Positions 1 to 5,272 of a stretch of 6,005 nt of DNA are shown piece after piece. Within the stretch, counting starts at the first letter, position 1; every line of letters begins with the position of its first letter. The DNA comes from Chloroflexi bacterium RBG_16_64_32 (GTDB taxonomy: Bacteria; Chloroflexota; Dehalococcoidia; SM23-28-2; RBG-16-64-32): contig MGNZ01000110.1 of NCBI GenBank assembly GCA_001795235.1, forward strand, positions 1 to 6,005, read 5' to 3'. Below the pieces are notes generated by a model. That model was given only the letters and a program-made list of their open reading frames with translations, ran no database searches and was not told the DNA's origin. The translations under genes were made by a program, and so were the position numbers.

Positions 1-344
1 ACCACACGGGAGGCCCCAAGAACTCCTTCGGCGTGAGCGACCCGGAGCTGGACGCGCTGCTGGACGCCCAGCGGCGGGAGTTCGACGAAGATGCCAGACG
101 GGAGATCGGCTTTCAGATACAGCGCTACCTCCTGGGGGTAAAGCCGGACGGAAGCGGTCCACTGGAGCTGAAGCCCGACACCGCCGCTTTTGCGCGGCTG
201 GATTACGCCACCCTGATAGGCGCGGGCGTATCCTGGCCGTACTACAAGAACCGCTACACCTTCCCCTGGTTCGGCAACAACCACTGGGGGGCAAACCAAT
301 GGTTGGACCGCAACGATCCGTCTTTCCAGGGACGGGAGGCGTAG
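1..344 (+). CDS. ABC transporter solute-binding protein, family 5 (C-terminal end, partial)
   Basis: Only the last 113 residues are in the window, and the reading frame is open from base 3, so the gene begins upstream. The visible part starts at about HTGGPKNSFGVSDPELDALL, which resembles the late region of family-5 extracellular solute-binding proteins (SBP_bac_5, the DppA/OppA type). There a conserved stretch like 'sdpelDaLld' is followed by a helix with a D-x-x-x-R pattern, here DEDARREIGFQIQRYL. The aromatic-rich end (WPYYKNRYTFPWFG, then WGANQWLD) also fits the C-terminal lobe of this family. Such proteins capture peptides or other small solutes outside the membrane and hand them to an ABC permease. 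The ligand cannot be told from this fragment. The gene ends with TAG at 342-344 and converges on the minus-strand SDR gene, so it belongs to a different transcription unit from everything else here. An internal GTG at 33 is not the real start. Family assignment is fairly sure; substrate is unknown. Confidence 0.8.
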   Translation, partial: HTGGPKNSFGVSDPELDALLDAQRREFDEDARREIGFQIQRYLLGVKPDGSGPLELKPDTAAFARLDYATLIGAGVSWPYYKNRYTFPWFGNNHWGANQWLDRNDPSFQGREA

Positions 345-354
345 CGACGGCGAT

Positions 355-383
355 GAGCGGTAGCTGAATGACCGCTGCCGCTC
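355..383. terminator. Possible bidirectional terminator hairpin between convergent genes
   Basis: Bases 355-364 (GAGCGGTAGC) pair with 374-383 (GCTGCCGCTC) over ten base pairs, including one G-U wobble, around a 9-base loop. The hairpin lies 11 bases after the stop of the solute-binding protein gene and 32 bases beyond the stop of the opposing SDR gene. That is where a shared terminator would be expected. No T-tract follows on either strand, so it does not meet the classical intrinsic-terminator pattern. It may act only as an RNA 3'-end stabiliser, or termination may need Rho. Confidence 0.4.
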
Positions 384-414
384 GCGGCCCGTCTTCCGTT
401 GGCTGGCCAGGGGC

Positions 415-1206
415 CTAGAAAACGGCGACGGTGCTGCCGCCGTCTACCTGGATAGTGGCGCCCGTGATGTAGCGGGCCTTGGTGGAGGCCAGGTAGACGA
501 CCAGGTTGGCAACGTCATCAGGATCGCCCAGGTGGCTCATCGGTACGCGGCGCTCCTCGATCTCGATCGCCTCCTCCATGGCGATCCCATCGCGCTGGGC
601 GCGCTCTTCGATGAGTGATATGAGACGCTCTGTAGCGATGTTGCCGGGGCAGACGTTGTTCACGGTAATCCCTTGCGGCGCCAGCTCCCGCGATAGGGTT
701 TTGGCCATGCCCACCACCCCCAGACGAGTGGTGTTGGAGAGTATGAGCCGGTCTATGGGCTGCTTGACGGCGATAGACGTGATGTTGATGATGCGGCCGC
801 CGCCCGAGCGTCTGAGGTAGGGAAGGGCCTCACGCGTGGTGCGGATGGCCGACATCAGGTTCTGATTGAGGGCTTGGAGCCAGTCGGTCTCGTCCATTTC
901 ATCGAAGGTGCCGGTGGGGGGGCCGCCGGCGTTGTTCACGACGATGTCCAGCCGGTCGAAGGATTTCACCGTCTCCTGGACGACCCGCTTGATGTCCTCG
1001 TAACGAGACATATCGCACACCAGGGAGAACACCTCAGCGTCCGTCTCGCGTCGTATGGTGCTTGCGGTCTGGGCCAGAGCGGCGTTGCCGCGGGCGCATA
1101 TGGCGACGTTACACCCTTCGCGCGCCAGACCGATGGCTATGGCGCGGCCGATCCCTTTGCTGGAGCCGCCCACCAGGGCGGCCTTGCCCTTCAGTCCCAG
1201 GTCCAT
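415..1206 (-). CDS. SDR family oxidoreductase with non-canonical active site (263 aa)
   Basis: This is a short-chain dehydrogenase/reductase of usual length with a Rossmann fold. Visible motifs are the dinucleotide-binding glycine motif GGSSKGIG at residues 13-20, the acidic D65 region, NNAGG at 91-95, the structural Asn116, Ser144 in the NITS motif, the PG pair at 187-188 and a C-terminal ITGATIQVDGG. The unusual point is the active site: thirteen residues after Ser144, where YxxxK is expected, the protein has S157-N-T-T-R161. An SDR subgroup annotated as 'BKR-like' (related by name to 3-oxoacyl-ACP reductase, FabG) is known to deviate from the catalytic tetrad, and this protein seems to belong to it. 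A name such as FabG would therefore be misleading. Substrate and cofactor are unknown. The ATG at 1206-1204 is supported by a GAGGG Shine-Dalgarno sequence (1219-1215 on this strand) eight bases upstream. The gene is divergent from the B12 operon and appears monocistronic within the window. Confidence 0.93.
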   Translation of the reverse strand: MDLGLKGKAALVGGSSKGIGRAIAIGLAREGCNVAICARGNAALAQTASTIRRETDAEVFSLVCDMSRYEDIKRVVQETVKSFDRLDIVVNNAGGPPTGTFDEMDETDWLQALNQNLMSAIRTTREALPYLRRSGGGRIINITSIAVKQPIDRLILSNTTRLGVVGMAKTLSRELAPQGITVNNVCPGNIATERLISLIEERAQRDGIAMEEAIEIEERRVPMSHLGDPDDVANLVVYLASTKARYITGATIQVDGGSTVAVF

Positions 1207-1244
1207 GAACTAAACCCTCGCCTGCGTATGATGGTCTTGGGCGT

Positions 1245-1273
1245 ATCCTATGCCTTGGGCGGTCACGGTTCAA
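1245..1273 (-). promoter_or_regulatory. Candidate sigma-70 type promoter of the SDR gene
   Basis: Read on the minus strand, TTGAAC (1273-1268) is followed after exactly 17 bases by TAGGAT (1250-1245). Each hexamer matches the consensus at four of six positions. Transcription would begin near 1238 and leave a leader of about 32 bases that contains the GAGGG ribosome-binding site. This is a pattern match only. Confidence 0.4.
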
Positions 1274-1421
1274 CGTCCGGGTTGAGGAATGGGGTAGGGA
1301 GCTGACGGCGGCGACGTTCCGTTGCTGCATGCTTTTCGCGGGCAGCACCACACCCTTCAGGCTGCGGTCCCGTTGCCCATCTCCCAGAAGGCATGAATCG
1401 GCGAGGGCTGGCGACCTGCCC

Positions 1422-1451
1422 TTGACGATCCGGGTCGAGTCGGGCTAAAGT
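1422..1451 (+). promoter_or_regulatory. Candidate sigma-70 type promoter of the B12 riboswitch/btu operon
   Basis: TTGACG at 1422-1427 matches the -35 consensus at five of six positions. It is followed after 18 bases by TAAAGT at 1446-1451, a four-of-six match to the -10 consensus. Transcription would begin near 1458, about 15 bases before the riboswitch aptamer, so the whole aptamer would be transcribed. The placement makes this more convincing than the hexamers alone. Confidence 0.5.
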
Positions 1452-1473
1452 GCGGCTGACAACAGAATATCGT

Positions 1474-1632
1474 TGTGGTAGGGGTCCCCGCGACCCCTCG
1501 GTAGCGGGCCGCTCGCTGCCGGGGGGCAGGGGTCAAAAGCGAAGCCGGTGAGAGGCCGGCGCTGTCCCGCAACTGTATCCCCGGGCCCCGACGCGTCGGG
1601 GTACCGGGGGAGCCAGGTCGCCTGCCCCTGTC
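1474..1632 (+). ncRNA. Cobalamin (B12) riboswitch aptamer
   Basis: This matches the cobalamin riboswitch family (Rfam RF00174 type). The conserved core reads AAGCCGGTGAG (1542-1552), GGCCGGCGCTGTCCCGCAAC (1553-1572) and CTGT (1573-1576). The B12 box AGCCAGGTCGCCTGCC is at 1611-1626. Stems that can be drawn are: a closing helix of GGTAGG (1477-1482) with CCTGCC (1621-1626); GACCCCT (1492-1498) with AGGGGTC (1528-1534) enclosing CGGTAGCG/CGCTGCCG; and GCCGG/CCGGC inside the core. Between CTGT and the B12 box there are only 34 bases, folding as one GC-rich hairpin (CCCCGG 1579-1584 with CCGGGG 1604-1609, plus the palindrome CCCCGACGCGTCGGGG at 1586-1601). The larger peripheral arm of many family members is therefore absent. 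It lies directly upstream of btuF and should sense cellular cobalamin to control the import operon. The identity is secure; the outer boundaries are approximate. Confidence 0.95.
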
Positions 1633-1637
1633 AGTCA

Positions 1638-1660
1638 CCAGCCTTCGCGGAAAGGCGTGG
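1638..1660 (+). promoter_or_regulatory. Linker hairpin between aptamer and terminator
   Basis: GCCTT (1641-1645) pairs with AAGGC (1652-1656) around the loop CGCGGA. CCA (1638-1640) and TGG (1658-1660) extend the stem past a one-base bulge. The loop contains GCGG (1647-1650), complementary to CCGC (1567-1570) in the conserved CCCGCAACTGT region of the aptamer. Cobalamin riboswitches commonly have a downstream hairpin whose loop kisses an aptamer loop (L5-L13), and this is a plausible candidate. The pairing is read by eye and not proven. Confidence 0.45.
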
Positions 1661-1680
1661 GATTTAGCGGCGACGCGGTT

Positions 1681-1707
1681 CCCCTGCCTGAGCGGGCAGG
1701 GGTTTTT
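1681..1707 (+). terminator. Intrinsic terminator in the riboswitch expression platform
   Basis: CCCCTGCC (1681-1688) pairs perfectly with GGCAGGGG (1695-1702), extendable by a T-G wobble, with a very short loop and a run of five T (1703-1707) directly after it. It sits between the B12 aptamer and the btuF ribosome-binding site, where it would stop transcription before the operon. The 3' arm (GGGCAGG, 1694-1700) is complementary to CCTGCCC (1621-1627) in the B12 box. The 5' arm is complementary to GGCAGGGG (1525-1532) in the aptamer. Both offer anti-terminator pairings, so cobalamin binding would favour the terminator and switch the genes off. Confidence 0.88.
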
Positions 1708-1742
1708 CGTTTCGCCCGCCCACTGCCTTCCGGCTAGTCTCC

Positions 1743-1748
1743 GGAGGT
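1743..1748 (+). promoter_or_regulatory. Shine-Dalgarno site of btuF
   Basis: GGAGGT lies eight bases before the ATG at 1757. It is a strong site that fixes the btuF start. It is well downstream of the terminator and is not part of either arm, which argues for control at transcription termination rather than by ribosome-site masking. Confidence 0.85.
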
Positions 1749-1756
1749 ATAACGTC

Positions 1757-2761
1757 ATGAGGCTACGTTTTCTGGCGACCGCCATCGTGCCCCTGGTGGC
1801 GCTGATGGCGCTGGCATGCGGCGGTGGCGCGGGCCCATCGCCAACGCCGCCACCCACCGAGGAGGCGGCTCCGACTGCGCAGGCCGTGGGCTTCTCGTTC
1901 GACTGCCGGGCCCCGGCGCAGGCTACTGGGCCGGACGCCGCAGCGTTCCCGGCGGACGTCACGGACAGTATGGGCAACACCGTGACCCTGGCGGCGACGC
2001 CGCAGCGCATCGTGTCGCTCTCAGCCGGGCATACCGAGATCCTGTATGCCCTGGGCGCAGGCGACCAGGTGACTGCTGTGGACAGCACCTCGGATTGCCC
2101 GCGGGCGACCGACGGTCTGCCTAAGGTGGACGCTTTCACTCCGAGCGTTGAGGCGATCGCCGACCTCGAGCCGGACCTTGTGATTATCTTTTTCGACCCC
2201 GGTGACCTGCAGTCGTCGCTCCAGGGTCTGGGAATCCCTGTGCTTAACCTGGCCGCTCCGGATTCCGTGCAGGGCGTGTACGACCAGACGGCATTGCTCG
2301 GGGAGGCCACGGGCCACGCCGGCGAGGCGGCCGACGTCATCGCCGGCATGAGAACGGCGGTCGAGGATGTCCAGTCAACACTGGCGGACGCCGGCGAGGG
2401 GCCGAGGGTCTTCCACGAGATCGACAGCAGCTACTTCAGCGTTGGGTCGGGCACCTTCATCGGCGATATGTATACCGTCCTGGGGGCGAAGAACATCGCC
2501 GACGCTACCGGCGAGAACTACCCCCAGATGGGCGCCGAGGCGATCATCGAAGCGGACCCCGAGGTCATCGTTCTGGCCGACGAGGACGCCGGCGAAAGCC
2601 CGGATACGGTCAAGGCCCGTCCCGGCTGGGGTGGCGTCTCCGCCGTGCGGAATGAGCGCATCTATACGGTCGATCCTGACATCGTTTCGCGGCCCGGGCC
2701 GCGTCTGGTGGAGGCGCTGAACACACTGGCCGCGTACCTCTATCCGGAGCTGTTTCCGTGA
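1757..2761 (+). CDS. btuF: Cobalamin-binding lipoprotein of the B12 ABC importer
   Basis: This 334-residue protein is the extracytoplasmic capture component of a vitamin B12 ABC importer (BtuF-like, Peripla_BP_2 fold). The N-terminus has a short basic start, a hydrophobic stretch (residues 5-20) and a lipobox-like end ALAC with Cys21, so it should be lipid-anchored outside the membrane. A Gly/Pro/Thr/Glu-rich linker (about 22-43) leads to the binding domain from about residue 66. Typical family features are PQRIVSLSAGHTEILYALGA (82-101), PSVEAIADLEPDLVI (129-143) and, near the end, the stretch DIVSRPGPRLVEALNTLAAY. Glu132 and Glu261 lie where BtuF-type proteins carry the two surface glutamates that dock onto arginines of the permease. 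Cys50 and Cys114 could form a disulfide. Siderophore- or haem-binding relatives share the fold, but the B12 riboswitch upstream and the adenosyltransferase downstream make cobalamin the best ligand. Its stop overlaps the btuC start by four bases. Confidence 0.93.
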   Translation: MRLRFLATAIVPLVALMALACGGGAGPSPTPPPTEEAAPTAQAVGFSFDCRAPAQATGPDAAAFPADVTDSMGNTVTLAATPQRIVSLSAGHTEILYALGAGDQVTAVDSTSDCPRATDGLPKVDAFTPSVEAIADLEPDLVIIFFDPGDLQSSLQGLGIPVLNLAAPDSVQGVYDQTALLGEATGHAGEAADVIAGMRTAVEDVQSTLADAGEGPRVFHEIDSSYFSVGSGTFIGDMYTVLGAKNIADATGENYPQMGAEAIIEADPEVIVLADEDAGESPDTVKARPGWGGVSAVRNERIYTVDPDIVSRPGPRLVEALNTLAAYLYPELFP

Positions 2762-3867
2762 ACATCGTCCGCCGCGCGCCGGCCCTAGGCGCCGCGGAGC
2801 CGCCGGCGCCGTCCGGAGCGGGGGCGCTGGCCGGCATGGAGCGCTCCCTTTGGCCCCGCTTCCTCGTCGCCGGGGTCGCGCTCATGGGGGCGATCGTTCT
2901 GGCAACTGCCGTGGGCCCCGCGGGTATCCCGCTGGACGCCACCGTGCGAATCATCCTCTCCCGCCTCACCGGTGTGGAGACGGGCGACAGTCTACCGGCG
3001 CTGTGGCGGGACATCATCTGGGAGGTGCGCCTGCCGCGGGTGCTGCTGGCGGGGCTGACCGGGGCCGTGCTGGCGATGGCAGGCGCGACGTACCAGGGGG
3101 TGTTCCGCAACCCCCTCGCCGATCCCTATCTGATCGGCGTGGCCACGGGGGCGGCGCTGGGCGCCACCGCCGTCATCGTGTCGGACACACCTCACTCCTG
3201 GCAGGGCCTCAGCGTCCTGCCGCTGGCCGCGTTCGGCGGCGCCGTCGTCTCGGTGCTCCTTGTCTACAGTGTCGCCCGCGTGGGCAACACCGTGCCGACG
3301 ACCACGCTGATCCTGGCGGGCGTGGCCGTGGCTTCGCTGTCCACGGCAATCACCTCGTTCCTGATGCTGCGCAGCACGACGCACATGTTCTCCGTTCTGT
3401 CTGTAGTGCTGGGCAGCTTCAACACCGCCACCTGGGGAGAGCTCACGTGGGCGCTGCCGTACGCCGTTCCCGCCGCCGTCGTCATCCTCGCCCACGGCCG
3501 CGTCCTCAACGTCCTCAGCCTGGACGAGGAGCAGGCCCGGCAGTTGGGCATCAACCCGGAGCGGACGAAGCTCGTTCTGCTGGGCGTCGCCTCCCTGGCC
3601 GCCGCTGCGGCGGTGTCTGTGGCCGGCACCATCGGCTTCGTGGGGCTGATCGTGCCGCACGCCGTGCGCCTCATCTGGGGCCCCGACAACCGCCAGCTCT
3701 TGCCGATGTCGATTCTGTTCGGCGCCACCTTCCTCATCCTGGCCGACCTCCTGGCCCGAACGGTGGACCAGCCGTCAGAGATCCCGGTGGGCATCATCAC
3801 GGCCGTGTGCGGCGTACCTTTCTTCCTCTACCTGCTGCGCCGCGCGCGCATGGGGGCTTATTGGTGA
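2758..3867 (+). CDS. btuC: Vitamin B12 ABC transporter permease (FecCD family)
   Basis: This is the integral membrane subunit of the cobalamin importer, 369 residues, in the FecCD/BtuC family, which normally has ten transmembrane helices per subunit and works as a dimer. Motifs seen in order are VRLPR (90-94), the hallmark RNPLADPYLIG (117-127), a cytoplasmic DEEQARQLGI segment (256-265) near the ATPase coupling loop, GTIGFVGLIVPH (290-301), and EIPVGIITA (341-349) leading to the last helix FFLYLLRRAR. The GTG start at 2758 has GGAG (2746-2749) eight bases upstream and overlaps the btuF stop as GTGA, which implies translational coupling. This start gives an Ala/Pro-rich hydrophilic N-terminus of about 30 residues before the first helix, longer than usual. 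An ATG at 2836 would remove most of it but has a weaker ribosome site. Substrate assignment rests on the neighbours, since siderophore permeases look alike. Confidence 0.95.
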   Translation: MNIVRRAPALGAAEPPAPSGAGALAGMERSLWPRFLVAGVALMGAIVLATAVGPAGIPLDATVRIILSRLTGVETGDSLPALWRDIIWEVRLPRVLLAGLTGAVLAMAGATYQGVFRNPLADPYLIGVATGAALGATAVIVSDTPHSWQGLSVLPLAAFGGAVVSVLLVYSVARVGNTVPTTTLILAGVAVASLSTAITSFLMLRSTTHMFSVLSVVLGSFNTATWGELTWALPYAVPAAVVILAHGRVLNVLSLDEEQARQLGINPERTKLVLLGVASLAAAAAVSVAGTIGFVGLIVPHAVRLIWGPDNRQLLPMSILFGATFLILADLLARTVDQPSEIPVGIITAVCGVPFFLYLLRRARMGAYW

Positions 3868-4676
3868 GGGGCTCGACTGTCGAAAAGGCCACGGCCGCCC
3901 TGGATGCGCGCGGCCTCACGGTGGCGTACGGTCCGCGGGTGGTCTTGAGCGACGTCTCCCTTTCCCTGCAGCCGGGGCGGCTGCTGGGGCTCGTAGGGCC
4001 CAACGGCTCCGGTAAGACCACCCTCATCCGCGCGATCAGCGGCGTCGTCGCACCACGGGCGGGAGAGGTGCGGCTGGCCGGCGATGACGCCCTGCGCCTG
4101 TCGGCGCGCGAGGTCGCGTTGCGGACCGCCGTGGTGCCGCAAAACCCGCATCTCCCGCCGGCGTTCACGGCGCTGGAGCTGGTGTTGATGGGCCGGACGC
4201 CCCATCTGGGGCTGCTGGCGGCGGAGGGGCGGGCGGATGTCGAGGCGTCGCGACGGGCCATGCAGGCGACGGACACCTGGGAGCTGGCGGGGCGGCGGAT
4301 CGGCGAGCTCTCCGGCGGCGAGCGACAGCGCGTGCTGGTGGCGCGCGCTTTGGCTCAGGAGACGCCGCTGCTTCTCCTGGACGAGCCCACGGCCCACCTG
4401 GACGTGGGCCACCAGGCGGCCACCCTGCGGCTGATGGCGAGGCTGTGCCGGAGCGAGGGCAAGGCCGTTCTTGCCGCGATCCACGACCTCACCCTGGCCG
4501 CGCAGTTCTGCGACCGCCTGGTCATGCTCCATCAAGGCCGCGTGGTGGCAGAGGGCAGCCCCATGGAGGTGCTCACGCCTGACCGTCTGCGAGAGGTGTA
4601 CGGCGCCACGCTGCACGTCCTGGCGCACCCGTTGACGGGTCGGCCGGTGCTGGCCCCGGACGGTGACACGGGGTAG
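3864..4676 (+). CDS. btuD: Vitamin B12 ABC transporter ATP-binding protein
   Basis: This 270-residue cytoplasmic ATPase powers cobalamin import through BtuC. All nucleotide-binding motifs are intact: Walker A GPNGSGKT (45-52), Q-loop Gln93 in VVPQNPH, signature LSGGERQ (149-155), Walker B LLLLDEP (169-175) with catalytic Glu174, D-loop HLD (178-180) and H-loop His207 in AIHD. The segment AFTALELVLMGRTPHLG after the Q-loop is typical of the FecE/BtuD group. The C-terminal tail (GSPMEVLTPDRLREVYGA) is also family-like. The frame stays open far upstream, opposite btuC's frame, but that part is not protein-like. The GTG at 3864 overlaps the btuC stop as GTGA and is preceded by GGGGG (3852-3856) seven bases upstream, so it is the best start. 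Function as a B12 importer ATPase follows from the operon; the motifs alone would also fit iron-siderophore transporters. Confidence 0.95.
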   Translation: MRGSTVEKATAALDARGLTVAYGPRVVLSDVSLSLQPGRLLGLVGPNGSGKTTLIRAISGVVAPRAGEVRLAGDDALRLSAREVALRTAVVPQNPHLPPAFTALELVLMGRTPHLGLLAAEGRADVEASRRAMQATDTWELAGRRIGELSGGERQRVLVARALAQETPLLLLDEPTAHLDVGHQAATLRLMARLCRSEGKAVLAAIHDLTLAAQFCDRLVMLHQGRVVAEGSPMEVLTPDRLREVYGATLHVLAHPLTGRPVLAPDGDTG

Positions 4677-4689
4677 ACTGTTGGCGACC

Positions 4690-5262
4690 ATGGCACGGCG
4701 GCCGTCAGCGTCCAAGCTCTACACCCGCACCGGCGATCTAGGTGAGACCGCGCTGTTCGGCGGTGGCCGCGTCCCCAAGGACCACCCCCGAGTCGAGGCT
4801 TACGGCAGCGTCGACGAGCTGAATTCGACCCTCGGCGTGGCCGTCTCGTTCATCCGGCAGCGCCGCGCCGCCGCCGCCCTCCAGGCGATCCAGAACGAAC
4901 TGTTCAACGTCGGCTCGGAGCTGGCCAGCGAGTCCGGCCCGCGGGCCGAGAAGGGGCGAATGTTCGCGGACGCCGAAGCCAAGATCGCCGGCCTGGAGCG
5001 GCTCATAGACGAGTACGACGCCAAGGTCCCGCGCCTCCGGACGTTTATCCTCCCTTCCGGGTCGCGGGCGGGCGCATTGCTTCACCTGGCCCGGGGCGCG
5101 TGCCGCCGCGCCGAGCGCGCTGTCGTCCGCCTGTCGCGACAGGAAGAGGTGAATCCGCAGATCGTCGTCTATCTCAACCGCTTGTCGGACCTCCTGTTCG
5201 TGCTCGCCCGCTACGTGAATAAGGCTGCACGCAAGCCGGAGACGCCCTGGCGCAAGGGGTAA
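4690..5262 (+). CDS. pduO: PduO-type cob(I)alamin adenosyltransferase
   Basis: This enzyme transfers the 5'-deoxyadenosyl group of ATP to cob(I)alamin or a cob(I)yrinic acid derivative, giving adenosylcobalamin. The 190-residue length is usual for the family, which acts as a trimer in the cytoplasm. Visible motifs are the N-terminal ATP-binding YTRTGDLGETALFGGGR (11-27), K30, VEAYGSVDELNS (35-46), FILPSGS (119-125, where PGG is more common), LHLARGACRRAER (131-143) with the conserved RRAER, and the C-terminal YLNRLSDLLFVLAR helix. It follows btuD with a gap of 13 bases, so the imported corrinoid can be converted directly to coenzyme. The start is uncertain. The ATG at 4690 is the conventional choice, a TTG at 4681 has the better Shine-Dalgarno spacing (GGGG 4670-4673), and a GTG at 4663 would overlap btuD by 14 bases. 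All three leave the catalytic domain unchanged. Confidence 0.94.
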   Translation: MARRPSASKLYTRTGDLGETALFGGGRVPKDHPRVEAYGSVDELNSTLGVAVSFIRQRRAAAALQAIQNELFNVGSELASESGPRAEKGRMFADAEAKIAGLERLIDEYDAKVPRLRTFILPSGSRAGALLHLARGACRRAERAVVRLSRQEEVNPQIVVYLNRLSDLLFVLARYVNKAARKPETPWRKG

Positions 5263-5272
5263 TTGCCCCCAC

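Noticed and set aside
874..1305. 143-residue plus-strand open frame opposite the SDR gene
   Set aside because: It is antisense to the well-supported SDR gene and resembles no family that I recognise.
1323..1347. Hairpin TGCTGC/GCAGCA in the divergent intergenic region
   Set aside because: Only six base pairs with a 13-base loop and no associated motif; expected by chance in GC-rich DNA.
1109..1351. Small minus-strand open frame over the SDR start and its promoter region
   Set aside because: It overlaps the SDR N-terminus in another frame, is Arg/Pro-rich and covers the candidate promoter; nothing supports it as a gene.
1357..2349. 330-residue minus-strand open frame
   Set aside because: It runs across the riboswitch, the terminator and half of btuF on the opposite strand and has no recognisable domain. 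It reflects the absence of stops in GC-rich DNA.
2850..3863. Long upstream extension of the btuD reading frame, giving a 608-residue open frame
   Set aside because: It overlaps btuC completely in another frame and is an Arg/Gly/Pro/His-rich, low-information translation. btuC has full FecCD motifs here, so the extension is a high-GC shadow and btuD starts at 3864.
3858..4715. 285-residue minus-strand open frame opposite btuD
   Set aside because: btuD has all ABC ATPase motifs in its own frame; the opposite translation is rich in Arg, Gln and His without any family pattern.
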